NCBI RefSeq assembly: GCF_027923465.1
Contig: NZ_BRLB01000001.1
Location: forward strand, 806,001-870,000
Source of the DNA: Vallitalea longa
GTDB lineage: Bacteria > Bacillota > Clostridia > Lachnospirales > Vallitaleaceae
Reading direction: 5' to 3'
Length of the DNA stretch: 64,000 bases
Shown: positions 1 to 9,757 of the stretch, piece after piece
Numbering within the stretch: the stretch's first letter is position 1
Layout of the letters: every line of letters begins with the position of its first letter
The notes under the pieces: model-generated
Seen by the model: only the letters and a program-made list of their open reading frames with translations
Databases searched by the model: none
What the model was told of the DNA's origin: nothing
Position numbers and translations under genes: made by a program

Positions 1-1623
1 TATAGAACCATCTCCATATCTACCCCAATACCAAGTTAAATTAGCATTCATACCTAAAATAGTTGCAAGCCAGTACGTTGAGCGAACATATTCTGGTTCC
101 ATCTTATTATCTCGAAATCTTGTTGTTGATATAAAATGTGATTCTGAATTAACATTAATCTTGTCAGGTCCCATAGAGCTTAAAATATCATATGTCATAG
201 CAATTTCTCTCCAATAGTATGCATAATCTTTTTCCCAGTCTTCTTTTTCTCTACTATTAAAATACTGCTTGCGTATCGTTGCATCATTCCCTATATATTC
301 TGTAAGATTAGTTAGTGCTTCTACATCTATTCCATGGTCACGGCTTCCACTATTATCAGTAAATATCTTAGGCATAATTTTAAGATGTGTATAGGCGTCT
401 TCATCATATTTCTTAATATTATCATGTAGGAAAGTAAACCAATCTGTAACACGTTCCATATTAAAACGGCTATAGTCATACATTTTTGGAGTACCTCTTA
501 GTGCTGAAACATCTATTGGAATACTAATTGTTATTTCATCAAAATTGTTATAATCTGTTTCCCATAATTGATTCAACTCATTAATATCATTGTTATGTTT
601 TTTTTGCAACCAACTTCTAAACCTACTCAAAGTTTCATCACTTATTCCATTTTTCACAACAAAATATGAATCTTTATCTGCATACCAATGAGGTTCATTA
701 CTAAGAATATATCCTAATTGAAGATAATTTTTGTCTTTTATTTTAGGGACTAGGTCTTCAATAACTTTTGACCAAACATTTCTTATGTTAGGATTATCAA
801 TATCGTATTGTGTGTATTTTGGTATTCCATGTGTAACATTCTCTTTTCCGTATTTATTGATAAACCATTCAGGAATAACTTTTCCAGAATGCCACAGCAT
901 CATATATCCTATATTATCTTTCATGGGCAAATACTTATTTTCATACTCTATGATATCTGAATACGCTTTATCTGTAAGTCCTCCATTTTCTTTTTTAGAT
1001 AAGTATGCACTCATACATAGTGGATGAGCAATATTACCAAGATAATCATTATATAGATTTGGATCGTCTTGATCTGCACCATGTGCCTTAGAAAAATAAT
1101 CATATAAAAATACTGGTTTCCCATTACTGTTATAGAATTGGTCATCTTTTACCATAATGTTATCCCAATCTACTTTATTTACAGTTTTTCTTACATTTTT
1201 CCCAGAAATAACATCCTGTAGATCATTAATAGATTTTTCTAGCATTTTTAATACTTCACTACGTTCGTAATTTGGAAGTTCATTTGCTAATTTTTTAGTA
1301 TCTTCTGTTTTGTACATAGGTGCACAATCAAACAAATATTTATTTTCTTTAATATGCAGATCATCATAATCCGCAAATTCAAGAAATTGTTCTGACATCC
1401 ATATTGTACAATTTTCTCTTTCAGTATCATAACCCTCATCTTCTGCCTGCTTAGCTAGTTCTTTTAAAAGTAATAATTTCACTCTTGCTTCTGATTCAAT
1501 ACTTTTTCCATTACTTTCATACTTATCCTTCACTTCCCCAGCAAAAATATCTGATGGTCTTATCACACTGAATAATGTAAAGACACAAAGTAATACCCCA
1601 ATAAAACTTTTTGCTCTTCTCAT
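1..1623 (-). CDS. Secreted clan GH-A glycoside hydrolase (GH42/GH86-like), cut by window edge
   Basis: The reading frame is open from an ATG at 1623 to the left edge, giving 541 residues without a stop, so the C-terminus lies outside. GGAGG at 1630-1634 sits six bases before the ATG. The N-terminus is a signal peptide (MRRAKSF, hydrophobic core, probable cut after SDIFA), so the enzyme is exported. The motif LSNEPHWY resembles the Asn-Glu acid/base of clan GH-A beta-galactosidase/agarase-like enzymes, and NVNSESHF further on is a candidate nucleophile strand. Exact GH family and substrate cannot be fixed by eye. It is divergent from the GH127 gene across a 259-bp AT-rich intergenic region, suggesting joint control. 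Confidence 0.72.
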   Translation of the reverse strand, partial: MRRAKSFIGVLLCVFTLFSVIRPSDIFAGEVKDKYESNGKSIESEARVKLLLLKELAKQAEDEGYDTERENCTIWMSEQFLEFADYDDLHIKENKYLFDCAPMYKTEDTKKLANELPNYERSEVLKMLEKSINDLQDVISGKNVRKTVNKVDWDNIMVKDDQFYNSNGKPVFLYDYFSKAHGADQDDPNLYNDYLGNIAHPLCMSAYLSKKENGGLTDKAYSDIIEYENKYLPMKDNIGYMMLWHSGKVIPEWFINKYGKENVTHGIPKYTQYDIDNPNIRNVWSKVIEDLVPKIKDKNYLQLGYILSNEPHWYADKDSYFVVKNGISDETLSRFRSWLQKKHNNDINELNQLWETDYNNFDEITISIPIDVSALRGTPKMYDYSRFNMERVTDWFTFLHDNIKKYDEDAYTHLKIMPKIFTDNSGSRDHGIDVEALTNLTEYIGNDATIRKQYFNSREKEDWEKDYAYYWREIAMTYDILSSMGPDKINVNSESHFISTTRFRDNKMEPEYVRSTYWLATILGMNANLTWYWGRYGDGSI

Positions 1624-1882
1624 AATCATCCTCCATAAATTTAATTTTATATGAACTAATGATAATATGTAGCATGACCAAAATATATATACATTTTTTT
1701 AGAACACCTTACATTTTTTCATATGATTAGCCATGCAAAACTCTGTTATGCTATATAAAACAAGGCTTCACGAATATATTATATGTTGATTTCTCAGTCT
1801 ATTACATTGTTGTAAACGAATTTTATATATGATAACATGTTTTTTACCATACTAAATATTAAGAACAAAAGGAGTGTATACT

Positions 1883-3757
1883 ATGAGTAATCTAAGTAAT
1901 TTTAATCCACCTAGAACAGGAGAAGCAAAACTTACTTCTGGTTTCTTTGCAAAGAGAGTCGATAATTATGTAGAAATCATCAAAAACATGGAGAATGCTC
2001 TCTTAGAAGAAAATAATGCTGCTAGACTACTTAACTTCGGTATAGCCGCAGGTAAAATTAAAGGTAAATTCTATATGAATGAATGGTCAGACGGTGACTG
2101 CTACAAATTTATCGAAGGATGTTCTAATCAATACGCAGTTACAAAAGATAAAAAAATACTTGATATTATTAATAAATATATTCCATGGATTGAAGCCACT
2201 CAAGAAGAAGATGGTTATATCTGTACTCAAGTCCAATTAACAGACCTTAAAAGATGGGCTAAACCTGCGAATCATGAACTTTATAATTTCGGGCATCTAT
2301 TTACTGCTTCATGTGTCCATTATGAAGCCACTAATGATGATAGATTATTAAATGTGGCAAAAAAAGCTGCAGATTATCTATGCACAATATTTATACCTAT
2401 GAATACTGAACTTGGAAATTTTGGTTTTAACCCAAGTCAGATAATGGGATTAGTAGAGTTATATAACATAACAAAAAATGATAATTATCTAAAACTTGCT
2501 GATATATTCGTTACCATGAGAGGTACTAAGATTGGTAATGGTGACCAAAATCAAAATCGTGTACCACTACGTGATGAATATAAACCTGTTGGTCATGCAG
2601 TTACTGCATCGTATTTATACGCAGGGGCAGCTGATGTTTACGCTCATACGAAAGATAAGCGACTTCTTACAGCCCTCGAACGTATATGGAATGACATGAT
2701 AGATAGAAGAATCTATATTACTGGAGGTGCATCTCCTGTCTATGTTGGTATATCAGAACGTGGAGATAGAATTCAAGAAGCCTTTAGCGATGAGTTCAAT
2801 CTTCCTAATAGAATTTCATATAATGAAACATGTGCTAATATTGCAGTTGCCATGTGGGCACTACGAATGTATAATCTCACAAGTAAAGCTACATATGGAG
2901 ATTGGATGGAAAACATTTTATTGAACTCAGGTATATCTGGAGCAAGTCTTGATATGACTAGATATTTCTATGCTAACCCTTTATCTCACCGCGTCAATGA
3001 ACGTATCAAACCAACATTTGAGCAGTACACTCATGTACCCAATAAGCGTTTTTATACTTTTGACTGTTGGTGCTGTCCACCTCAACTATGGCGTACATTC
3101 ACAGGAATGCCTAAATGGATTTATTCAATAACCGACAATGGAATTTCAATAAATCTATTTGCAGGAAGTTCCCTTAACACTCATTTATCCAATAATGAAC
3201 CTGTTAAAATTAATATTAATACTAATTACCCTTGGGAAGAAGAAGTAAAAATAGATATCATAGAAGCACCTTGTAATGGTATGAATCTTACATTCCGTAT
3301 TCCTTCATGGTGCAACAACGCAACATTTAACCATAAGCCTATTGAAAGTGGTATACATAATGTTATTGTCAAAACTGGTGAGATATTAAATATCGTCCTT
3401 CCTATGAAACCTACTCTATACACTGCAAATCCATTCATTGAACAGGCAAACGGTATGTTAGCAGTTAAAAGAGGACCCGTAGTATACTGTCTCGAAGGTT
3501 GTGATATAGATAATGAAATTTCCATAGATGAACTTGCGATACCTGTTCAAGCTGAATTTACTGAAGAAATCATTACTGAATTGCCATATAATATGGTTGG
3601 TTTAAAATCTGAACTTATACACAGACCAAAAGGAAATAAAATATATTATCCAGTTATAGAGGATGACGTCCAAAAAGTTTCTGTAAGATTTATCCCCTAT
3701 TTTGCATGGGCTAACAGACAAGAAAGTGATATGAGCGTCTGGTTGCCAAGAGCTTAA
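1883..3757 (+). CDS. GH127 beta-L-arabinofuranosidase family protein (DUF1680)
   Basis: 624 residues. The frame also opens at a GTG at 1874, but AAAGGAG at 1867-1873 abuts that codon and is correctly spaced for the ATG at 1883 (MSNLSNF), which I chose. GH127 enzymes release beta-L-arabinofuranose from plant arabinosides and use a zinc-bound cysteine nucleophile. The expected residues are visible: Glu and Cys in YNETCANIA (about residues 312-320) and the double cysteine in DCWCCPP (about 394-400), matching the Glu/Cys/Cys/Cys zinc site of HypBA1. No signal peptide, so it is probably intracellular. It ends in a convergent region with msrA that contains a bidirectional hairpin. Confidence 0.88.
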   Translation: MSNLSNFNPPRTGEAKLTSGFFAKRVDNYVEIIKNMENALLEENNAARLLNFGIAAGKIKGKFYMNEWSDGDCYKFIEGCSNQYAVTKDKKILDIINKYIPWIEATQEEDGYICTQVQLTDLKRWAKPANHELYNFGHLFTASCVHYEATNDDRLLNVAKKAADYLCTIFIPMNTELGNFGFNPSQIMGLVELYNITKNDNYLKLADIFVTMRGTKIGNGDQNQNRVPLRDEYKPVGHAVTASYLYAGAADVYAHTKDKRLLTALERIWNDMIDRRIYITGGASPVYVGISERGDRIQEAFSDEFNLPNRISYNETCANIAVAMWALRMYNLTSKATYGDWMENILLNSGISGASLDMTRYFYANPLSHRVNERIKPTFEQYTHVPNKRFYTFDCWCCPPQLWRTFTGMPKWIYSITDNGISINLFAGSSLNTHLSNNEPVKININTNYPWEEEVKIDIIEAPCNGMNLTFRIPSWCNNATFNHKPIESGIHNVIVKTGEILNIVLPMKPTLYTANPFIEQANGMLAVKRGPVVYCLEGCDIDNEISIDELAIPVQAEFTEEIITELPYNMVGLKSELIHRPKGNKIYYPVIEDDVQKVSVRFIPYFAWANRQESDMSVWLPRA

Positions 3758-3779
3758 AACATTAATTCTATTATTACTA

Positions 3780-3840
3780 ACTCAGCTTTCCCACTCTATG
3801 TAGACAAGCTAATCAGAAGGCTATACAGAATAAACATTTA
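3780..3840 (+). repeat. Degenerate left half of the ACTCAAC dispersed repeat
   Basis: This stretch downstream of the GH127 gene aligns over about 60 bases with the left half of the element at 39193-39346: ACTCAGCTTTCCCACT, then TATGTAGACAAGCTAAT, then CAGAATAAA. The right half with its terminal inverted repeat is not recognisable, so this is a decayed or truncated copy. Confidence 0.55.
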
Positions 3841-3883
3841 TCTACCTGAATTAATTTAAATTATAGATATGATTATATAGATT

Positions 3884-3922
3884 AAGGACTATAATCTATT
3901 CTTAGATATGATTATAGTCCTT
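3884..3922. terminator. Bidirectional hairpin between convergent GH127 and msrA
   Basis: AAGGACTATAATC (3884-3896) and GATTATAGTCCTT (3910-3922) form a perfect 13-bp stem with a 13-base loop. It lies between two convergent genes. No strong T tract follows on either strand, so termination efficiency is uncertain. Confidence 0.6.
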
Positions 3923-3966
3923 ATATTACTTATCATCTAATTTTTACAGTTCTGTTAAGAAGTTCA

Positions 3967-4452
3967 TTAATTCTTATATTTATCTAGAGGTATATGACAA
4001 TACCCCTTAGGATTCTTCTTCAAATATTTTTGATGGTACTCTTCTCCATTAAAAAAACATTTCAATGGTTCAATAGCTGTAACAATAGGGGCTCTATACT
4101 TAACTTGTTGCCTTTCCTTGGACTCTTCTATTACTTTCCTATCATCCTCATTAGTATAAAAAATCCCCGTACTATATTGTGACCCTATATCCGGTCCCTG
4201 ACGATTTAAGGCAGTGGGATCAACAATCTCCCAATAAGCATCTAATAACTTCTCCAAACTAATAACACAATCATCATATTCAACATATACCGCTTCATAA
4301 TGACCAGTAGCAGAAGTACATACTTGTTCATAAGTTGGACTTATCACATTACCATTAGCATACCCTACCTTAGTAAAAGTAACCCCTTTTAATAAATTAA
4401 AATACTCCTCAACACCCCAGAAACAACCACCTGCAAATACAATAGTTTTCAT
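3967..4452 (-). CDS. msrA: Peptide methionine-S-sulfoxide reductase
   Basis: 161 residues, normal for a single-domain MsrA. It reduces methionine-S-sulfoxide in oxidised proteins, using thioredoxin-type reductant. The catalytic motif GGCFWG has Cys at residue 10, and the family segments [16 protein letters not shown] and PIVTAIEP follow. No C-terminal MsrB domain is fused. GAAGGGA precedes the ATG by about nine bases. It stands alone between a hairpin-rich gap and the GH127 gene; nothing in the sequence ties it to the sugar genes. Confidence 0.95.
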   Translation of the reverse strand: MKTIVFAGGCFWGVEEYFNLLKGVTFTKVGYANGNVISPTYEQVCTSATGHYEAVYVEYDDCVISLEKLLDAYWEIVDPTALNRQGPDIGSQYSTGIFYTNEDDRKVIEESKERQQVKYRAPIVTAIEPLKCFFNGEEYHQKYLKKNPKGYCHIPLDKYKN

Positions 4453-4607
4453 AATAATAATCCCTTCATTAATTTATTATAATATAACTCACCAATACAA
4501 CATTGTTAACTAAATTCACTCTCATATTTATTATTATAATTGTATCCACTAATTATTATTCCGTCAATGTAATATTTCTTACCTATACTACCTCCAATCA
4601 TCAACGA

Positions 4608-4667
4608 GTAGATAAATGGGTATAGAATAACAGTGACCAGGCCTGTTATCTATACCCATCTATCTAC
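4608..4667. repeat. Long near-perfect hairpin downstream of the URO-D-like gene
   Basis: A left arm of 26 bases (4608-4633, starting GTAGATAAATGGGTATAGA) pairs with a right arm of 25 bases (4643-4667, ending CATCTATCTAC) with one bulge and one mismatch around a 9-base loop. It is far longer than a usual intrinsic terminator and has no T tract, so it may be a small palindromic repeat unit or an mRNA 3-prime-end stabiliser for the gene ending at 4694. Confidence 0.6.
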
Positions 4668-4693
4668 GATTGTCTTACACTATAATTCTATTT

Positions 4694-5815
4694 TTATTTC
4701 AATCCAAACATTTTCTCCTTCAGATCCAAATAATACAAATAATCCTCTTCCTTAACATTAGGAGGACATCTATGATCACAGAATGGTACATACCCTCCCT
4801 TTTCTACATAAGGAACCAAACTTTCCATATACACCTTAATAGCTTCTTTACCTGCACCCAACTGCATCTTATCGAATCCACCCATTATACGTAATTGTCC
4901 CTCATACTGATCTAACAACTCTCCGGGATGAGAACACCCATTAACTTCAAATGGGAATAGACAGTTGATTCCTCCTTCCAATAAATAAGGAAGAATAGGT
5001 CTTACATCTCCATCACAATCCGTATACCATATATCAATATCATATTCCATCAACTTCTTCTTGATTCTCTTATATCTTGGCATCACAACATCCCTAAAAA
5101 ATGGAGCTGACACTATAGGACCATTTTTGAAGCAGATATCTTCCCAACCACACGCAAAATCAAAATCAAAATGAGGTAATACCTGATCCAAGAAATCTTC
5201 AACCATCAAGCAGCAAGTTTCAACCATATCCTCAACCATATCCGGATAATCATAACATGCATAAGCTAACCCTTCAAAAGTCAACATATCTCTGATCTTA
5301 CCGATCATAGAACCACAATCAACTCCAAGAGGATAATCTCTATCATTAGGATGTAACTTTTTCAATGCTTCTATATCAACAATTCTATCTGGATCATCTC
5401 TTCTGAATCTCTCTTCTTTACATTTCTTCCAATCATCAGGAGTTACTATAGAAGCTTTTATGAAATGCGGTATAGTATCATGAGCATCTTTTGGTGTTTC
5501 TGCCAATAATCCATCCTCATTAATTAATATATTAGTATCCTCTCTCTCTTCAACAACCTTACATTCAAAAGAAGGACTCATCCATATATTTCCTCTAATA
5601 TAAGCTAATTTATCAAAATTAAAAAATATATCTGCTTGTTCATTATTAGTAATATTATTATCTCTAAACAACTTCCACTGTTCAAAGTTTTCATCCCAAT
5701 ATCCAAATTCCATGTTGAAACATCTGTCTACTGGCTTATAATGCATCTGATTAATAAACCTTTCTCTATCAGTCATAGTACCTTTCCATTTATCCCTTAT
5801 GGGCTTAAGTTGCAT
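4694..5815 (-). CDS. Uroporphyrinogen decarboxylase-like (URO-D superfamily) protein
   Basis: 373 residues, with GGAGGG six bases before the ATG. The N-terminus (MTDRERFINQMHYKPVDR) is the standard opening of URO-D/MtaA-type barrels, and the C-terminal part has WYTDCDGDVRPILPYLLEGG and IMGGFDK, the superfamily sugar-phosphate-like end strands. True HemE proteins make coproporphyrinogen III and sit with haem genes; nothing here is haem-related, so a methyltransferase-like or unknown activity is more likely (inference). The HxC zinc motif of MtaA-type methyltransferases is replaced by DCDGD. It is divergent from an AraC-family regulator, its likely controller. Confidence 0.75.
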   Translation of the reverse strand: MQLKPIRDKWKGTMTDRERFINQMHYKPVDRCFNMEFGYWDENFEQWKLFRDNNITNNEQADIFFNFDKLAYIRGNIWMSPSFECKVVEEREDTNILINEDGLLAETPKDAHDTIPHFIKASIVTPDDWKKCKEERFRRDDPDRIVDIEALKKLHPNDRDYPLGVDCGSMIGKIRDMLTFEGLAYACYDYPDMVEDMVETCCLMVEDFLDQVLPHFDFDFACGWEDICFKNGPIVSAPFFRDVVMPRYKRIKKKLMEYDIDIWYTDCDGDVRPILPYLLEGGINCLFPFEVNGCSHPGELLDQYEGQLRIMGGFDKMQLGAGKEAIKVYMESLVPYVEKGGYVPFCDHRCPPNVKEEDYLYYLDLKEKMFGLK

Positions 5816-5994
5816 AATATTCCCTCCAATATATAAATAGTTTACAATTCTCTATAACATTGATTATAATATAATTATCACTATAAATCATGATATAATA
5901 TAATATAAAAATATAATAATATTGAACAATATAATCAAATCATAGAATCTGTTAGTTTTTCTAACAAATTCATATTATAAAAGGAGATCTCTAA

Positions 5995-6840
5995 ATGGAA
6001 AGCGTATATGGATTGAAAAATACTTCTTGGTCAAAACATCATTATATAAGTCGTAAAGCTTCTTCGATATTTTATGAACTCCAATCAGGAGGACAATTTG
6101 ACTGTACAAGTAAATACAGAACCAATAGAACTAACTATAATACTATGCTTCTCTTATTAACAATTGATGGTGTTGGATATCTAAATTATAGAAATAAAGA
6201 ATATAAAATTTCTAAAGACACTGGTTTCTTGATTGACTGCTCTGAACATCAATTATACTACTCAGATAAAAACGACTTATGGAATATGCTATGGATTCAT
6301 TTTAATGGTTGTCAAAGTAAAGCTTACGTACAAGAAATACTACATAGAATGGGACCTATCTTTGAAGATAAGAACCATAATATTAAAAATATGGTTTTAT
6401 CTGTCCATAGACTTCTTAAAAGTGAAAATAGAAATATTGACATACTTTTTTCAAAATACATTGTTGATATAATGAGTGATATTTTGATGACTGGAATAAC
6501 AGAAGGTTACGATACATTAAAAGAAGATATTATTGATGAAGCAATATTATATATTAATATGAATCTTACCAAAAATATTCAGCTGGAAGACCTATGCAAA
6601 CATGTTGGTGTAAGTAAATCTTATTTAATAAGGAAATTCAGAAGTGTCACAGACTACAGCCCCTATGAATACATACTACTCCAAAAATTATCGGAAGCCA
6701 AAATTTTATTGATTCATTCTAATAAAAGGATTCATGAAATAAGTTTATCCGTAGGTTTTGAAAGTGTAAGCCATTTCATAAAATACTTCAAAAAAATAGA
6801 GGGGATAACCCCTCTGAAATATAGACAAATCTGGTCTTAA
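5995..6840 (+). CDS. AraC-family transcriptional regulator with N-terminal cupin-like sensor domain
   Basis: 281 residues. AAAAGGAGATC precedes the ATG. Residues of about 20-140 look like the beta-rich AraC ligand-binding cupin (GVGYLNYRNKEYKISKDTG, LWIHFNG). The last 100 residues carry two helix-turn-helix units: LEDLCKHVGVSKSYLIRKF and IHEISLSVGFESVSHFIKYF, the canonical AraC DNA-binding pair. It is divergent from the URO-D-like gene; the 179-bp gap contains GTTAG-TTTTT-CTAAC (about 5951-5965), a possible operator. Its stop is immediately adjacent to the stop of fucI on the other strand. The sensed sugar is unknown. Confidence 0.88.
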   Translation: MESVYGLKNTSWSKHHYISRKASSIFYELQSGGQFDCTSKYRTNRTNYNTMLLLLTIDGVGYLNYRNKEYKISKDTGFLIDCSEHQLYYSDKNDLWNMLWIHFNGCQSKAYVQEILHRMGPIFEDKNHNIKNMVLSVHRLLKSENRNIDILFSKYIVDIMSDILMTGITEGYDTLKEDIIDEAILYINMNLTKNIQLEDLCKHVGVSKSYLIRKFRSVTDYSPYEYILLQKLSEAKILLIHSNKRIHEISLSVGFESVSHFIKYFKKIEGITPLKYRQIWS

Positions 6841-8631
6841 TTATTTACCATAGATTGGTCCTAAGTTTTTACATGCTCTATAATCCGCACCTTGTAGATC
6901 ATCAAGTCCGAATGCTCCCCAAGTCTTAGGTCTGAAGATTCTTTCTTCAGGTACATTGTGCATAGCTACAGGTATTCTTAGCATAGATGCAAGTGTGATG
7001 AGATCTCCACCGATATGTCCATAACTTATTGCACCATGATTAGCTCCCCAATTATTCATTACAGAATATACATCCTTGAAAGCACCTTTACCTGTTAAGT
7101 TTGGTGTAAACCAAGTTGTTGGCCAAGTTGGATCAGTTCTCATATTAAGTACATCGTGTATATCTTTGTCAAGGTCAACAGTATAACCTTCAGCTATCTG
7201 AAGAACAGGTCCAAGCCCCCTAACAATATTTACTCTTGCCATTGTTACAGGCATTTCACCTTCTGTCTTGAATGTAGAAGAATATCCTCCACCTCTAAAA
7301 TATCCTAAACTTGCAGGTCCCCATGTAGTAGCTTCAAGACACTTCTTGGATTCTTCTTCAGTAATTTCCCAGAATGGCTTCATAGCAGGTTTTCCATCTC
7401 TTGATTGTTGTCCTGTAGCATCAAGAGTTGTAGAACCTGAATTGATTAAGTGGATTATTCCATTAGCTGCTTTTCCTGTCAATTCTTTCCCTGTAACACG
7501 TTTTACTGATTCTTTACTCCAATAAGTTCTTACATCTGAGAATATCTGAGCTGTTCCAGTAAGTAAATGTCCAAATAACATTGGTACAGCATTAAGAGAA
7601 TCATTCTCTGTAGCGAATACAAACGCTTCTCTAATACCATTCCAATCAAAAGATGAATTAAGAATAGTTTCCATAAAGTCACCATTAGGCATAAAATCTG
7701 TCCATTGTCTTTGACCTTGGAATCCACCAACAATAGCATTGTGTCCACATGATTCTTCTACGTATCCAAGCTCTGCAAGACGAGGATTACCTACCATTAA
7801 GTCTTTTGCGATAAGAGTCATCTTAACAACTGTTTCCCACTCTTTATCCTTCTGCTCTCTGGTATGTATCAATTCTTTATCATTTCGGTCTTCGCCTTCC
7901 ACGCAATTTTCTTTTACCCAATTAAGAGCTTTCTTATATTCTTCTGGGTCATATATTTCATTATCGATACGTCTAATGAATTCTGACATATCAACATATT
8001 CGTTTCTCATTCCTAGATATTCTTGGAAAAATTGTGGATTAACAATAGAACCAGCAATACCCATTGCTGTATTACCAAGTGATAAATATGATTTACCTTT
8101 CATGGTAGCAACTGCTAAACCTGCTTTTGTAAATTGTAATAATTTTTCTTGTACATCTTCTGGAATAGATGTATCATCTGCATCTTGAACATCTTTACCA
8201 TAGATTCCAAATGCTGGGATACCTATTTGGTCATGACCTGCTAATGCTGCTGCAAGATATACTGCTCCTGGACGTTCAGTTCCGTTAAAACCCCAGATAG
8301 CTTTTGGAGTTGATGGGTCCATATCAAGTGTTTCAGTTCCATAACACCAACAACGAGTTACTGTTATAGAAACACCAACACCTTCTTTTGCAAATTTATC
8401 AGCACACTTAGCTGATTCTGCAACACCACCTATAGTTGTATCTGCAATAACACATTCAACAGGCATACCATTAGGATGTGTAAGATTTCCTTCTAAAAAC
8501 TCTTTAACTTTAATAGCCATTCCCATAGTTTGCTCTTCAAGTGATTCACGAACACCATTTCTTCTACCATCAATTGTTGGTCTTATACCTACTTTTGGCA
8601 TTCTACCTTGTAATCTGTTTTTACCTGACAT
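6841..8631 (-). CDS. fucI: L-fucose isomerase
   Basis: 596 residues, full length for FucI, with AAGGAGG before the ATG. FucI interconverts L-fucose and L-fuculose and, in several bacteria, D-arabinose and D-ribulose, using Mn2+. The metal ligands are in place: Glu342 in FATENDSLN and Asp366 in FSDVRTYWS, matching E. coli Glu337 and Asp361 with a constant offset of five; the late [14 protein letters not shown] segment is also typical. No fuculokinase or fuculose-phosphate aldolase is in the window. The promoter just upstream has a LacI-type operator between the -35 and -10 boxes. Confidence 0.95.
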   Translation of the reverse strand: MSGKNRLQGRMPKVGIRPTIDGRRNGVRESLEEQTMGMAIKVKEFLEGNLTHPNGMPVECVIADTTIGGVAESAKCADKFAKEGVGVSITVTRCWCYGTETLDMDPSTPKAIWGFNGTERPGAVYLAAALAGHDQIGIPAFGIYGKDVQDADDTSIPEDVQEKLLQFTKAGLAVATMKGKSYLSLGNTAMGIAGSIVNPQFFQEYLGMRNEYVDMSEFIRRIDNEIYDPEEYKKALNWVKENCVEGEDRNDKELIHTREQKDKEWETVVKMTLIAKDLMVGNPRLAELGYVEESCGHNAIVGGFQGQRQWTDFMPNGDFMETILNSSFDWNGIREAFVFATENDSLNAVPMLFGHLLTGTAQIFSDVRTYWSKESVKRVTGKELTGKAANGIIHLINSGSTTLDATGQQSRDGKPAMKPFWEITEEESKKCLEATTWGPASLGYFRGGGYSSTFKTEGEMPVTMARVNIVRGLGPVLQIAEGYTVDLDKDIHDVLNMRTDPTWPTTWFTPNLTGKGAFKDVYSVMNNWGANHGAISYGHIGGDLITLASMLRIPVAMHNVPEERIFRPKTWGAFGLDDLQGADYRACKNLGPIYGK

Positions 8632-8697
8632 AATTTTTCCTCCTTAAAATTTATTAACCTTAACCCCTTATATTAGGGATAGTCTACTAATTTAAAC

Positions 8698-8726
8698 AAT
8701 ATAGTAATCGTTTACTATAAATACAA
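8698..8726 (-). promoter_or_regulatory. fucI promoter with LacI-type operator in the spacer
   Basis: On the minus strand TTGTAT (8726-8721), a 17-base spacer and TATATT (8703-8698) form a sigma-A-like promoter about 60 bases from the fucI ATG. The spacer is largely occupied by the near-palindrome ATAGTAAACGATTACTAT (8718-8701), 16 of 18 positions symmetric around a central CG, as in LacI/GalR-family operators. Binding there would block polymerase. Confidence 0.6.
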
Positions 8727-8836
8727 AAAATATAAAAATATACATCTTCAATTTATACTTTATTTCGTTATATGACATAAAAATATATGTTATACGCTAG
8801 TTAATATAAAAATAAAAGAAATCAATTACGCAATAT

Positions 8837-8854
8837 ATAGTAATCGTTTTCTTT
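8837..8854. promoter_or_regulatory. Second copy of the fucI operator half-site
   Basis: ATAGTAATCGTTT at 8837-8849 repeats exactly the first 13 bases of the operator at 8701-8718, in the same orientation, 136 bp away (about 13 helical turns). The second half (TCTTT) is degenerate. Auxiliary operator for looping is an inference. Confidence 0.45.
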
Positions 8855-8924
8855 TATTATATAATCTTTTTATTTTTTAATCAAGTCATTTATCAACTTA
8901 TTTTGAATATCCTATAGAAATTTT

Positions 8925-9578
8925 TTACATTACTCCAAAAGCTTTCATCCATTGTCTTGCTATTAATGCATGTCCTGCTTGTGTTGGATGAACTCCATCC
9001 AAAGTCCATTTTTCCATAGGTTGAACTGTTGCTGCTTTTGCAAATATACCATCAAGTGGAATAAACGTAGCATGAAACTCTCTTGCTAGCGATCTTACTA
9101 CATGAATCTTAGGATCTAAGTCTTCTCTCCATTTACTCTGTCCTGCAGACCAACCTTCTGCTTCTTCGATTACAGGTAATAGAAAAGGCTCCATAATAAT
9201 TATCTTGGCATCTGATTTCTGTTTTATATTAGTAAGAATTTCTCTATATGTAGCTTCAAAGCTACCAGCAGAAGTAGGATCGTTGCCATCATATCTTCGC
9301 CAGCAATCATTGATTCCTATTAATATGGAAACTACCTCTGGTCTTAGGTCTATACAATCTTCTTGCCACCTTTTTTTCAGGTCTGATACTCTATTGCCGC
9401 TTATTCCTCTATTAAGAAATCGTAATTGTTTTTCTGGTTGTAATGCTGTTATCCATGAAGCAACCATATTAGCATAACCAAAACCAAGTTCTAAGTTTTC
9501 ATTACTTGTTCTTCCACAATCAGTAACACTATCTCCTTGAAATAGAATTAACGAATTATCTTTGACATCATTTATCAT
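8925..9578 (-). CDS. SGNH/GDSL-family hydrolase (carbohydrate esterase-like)
   Basis: 217 residues from the ATG at 9578. An in-frame ATG at 9596 exists, but AAAGGAG lies inside its first codons at the right distance from 9578, so the shorter form is preferred. SGNH block I (FQGDSVTDCGR, nucleophile Ser), block II Gly (NRGISGNRV), block III (IGINDCW, Asn) and block V (DGVHPTQAGH, Asp and His) are all present. No signal peptide, so cytoplasmic; such enzymes often remove acetyl groups from imported sugars. It is upstream of fucI on the same strand, separated by 293 bp with operators, so it may be a separate unit. Confidence 0.85.
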   Translation of the reverse strand: MINDVKDNSLILFQGDSVTDCGRTSNENLELGFGYANMVASWITALQPEKQLRFLNRGISGNRVSDLKKRWQEDCIDLRPEVVSILIGINDCWRRYDGNDPTSAGSFEATYREILTNIKQKSDAKIIIMEPFLLPVIEEAEGWSAGQSKWREDLDPKIHVVRSLAREFHATFIPLDGIFAKAATVQPMEKWTLDGVHPTQAGHALIARQWMKAFGVM

Positions 9579-9757
9579 ATATACTGCTCCTTTCATTAAT
9601 CTGTCTATGAATGTAATAATAAAGATGATAGTATCATTATAACATGCTTATACTATTTTTAATCAAATAAACTTCTAATTGTAGAATATTATACTTATGA
9701 TTAGCCCAAGATAAATATGAAGAAACCATAAAAAACAATATTAAGGAGGATGTATAT

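Noticed and set aside
731-1027. 98-codon plus-strand frame
   Set aside because: Lies opposite the conserved secreted glycosidase frame, which is open through the whole region and has a signal peptide and ribosome site.
4694-5815. Calling this gene hemE
   Set aside because: The product has URO-D architecture but the catalytic context differs, there are no haem genes nearby and it is paired with a sugar-type AraC regulator.
7739-8188. 150-codon plus-strand frame inside fucI
   Set aside because: Antisense to a highly conserved enzyme; no ribosome site, Ser/Phe-rich product typical of a shadow frame.
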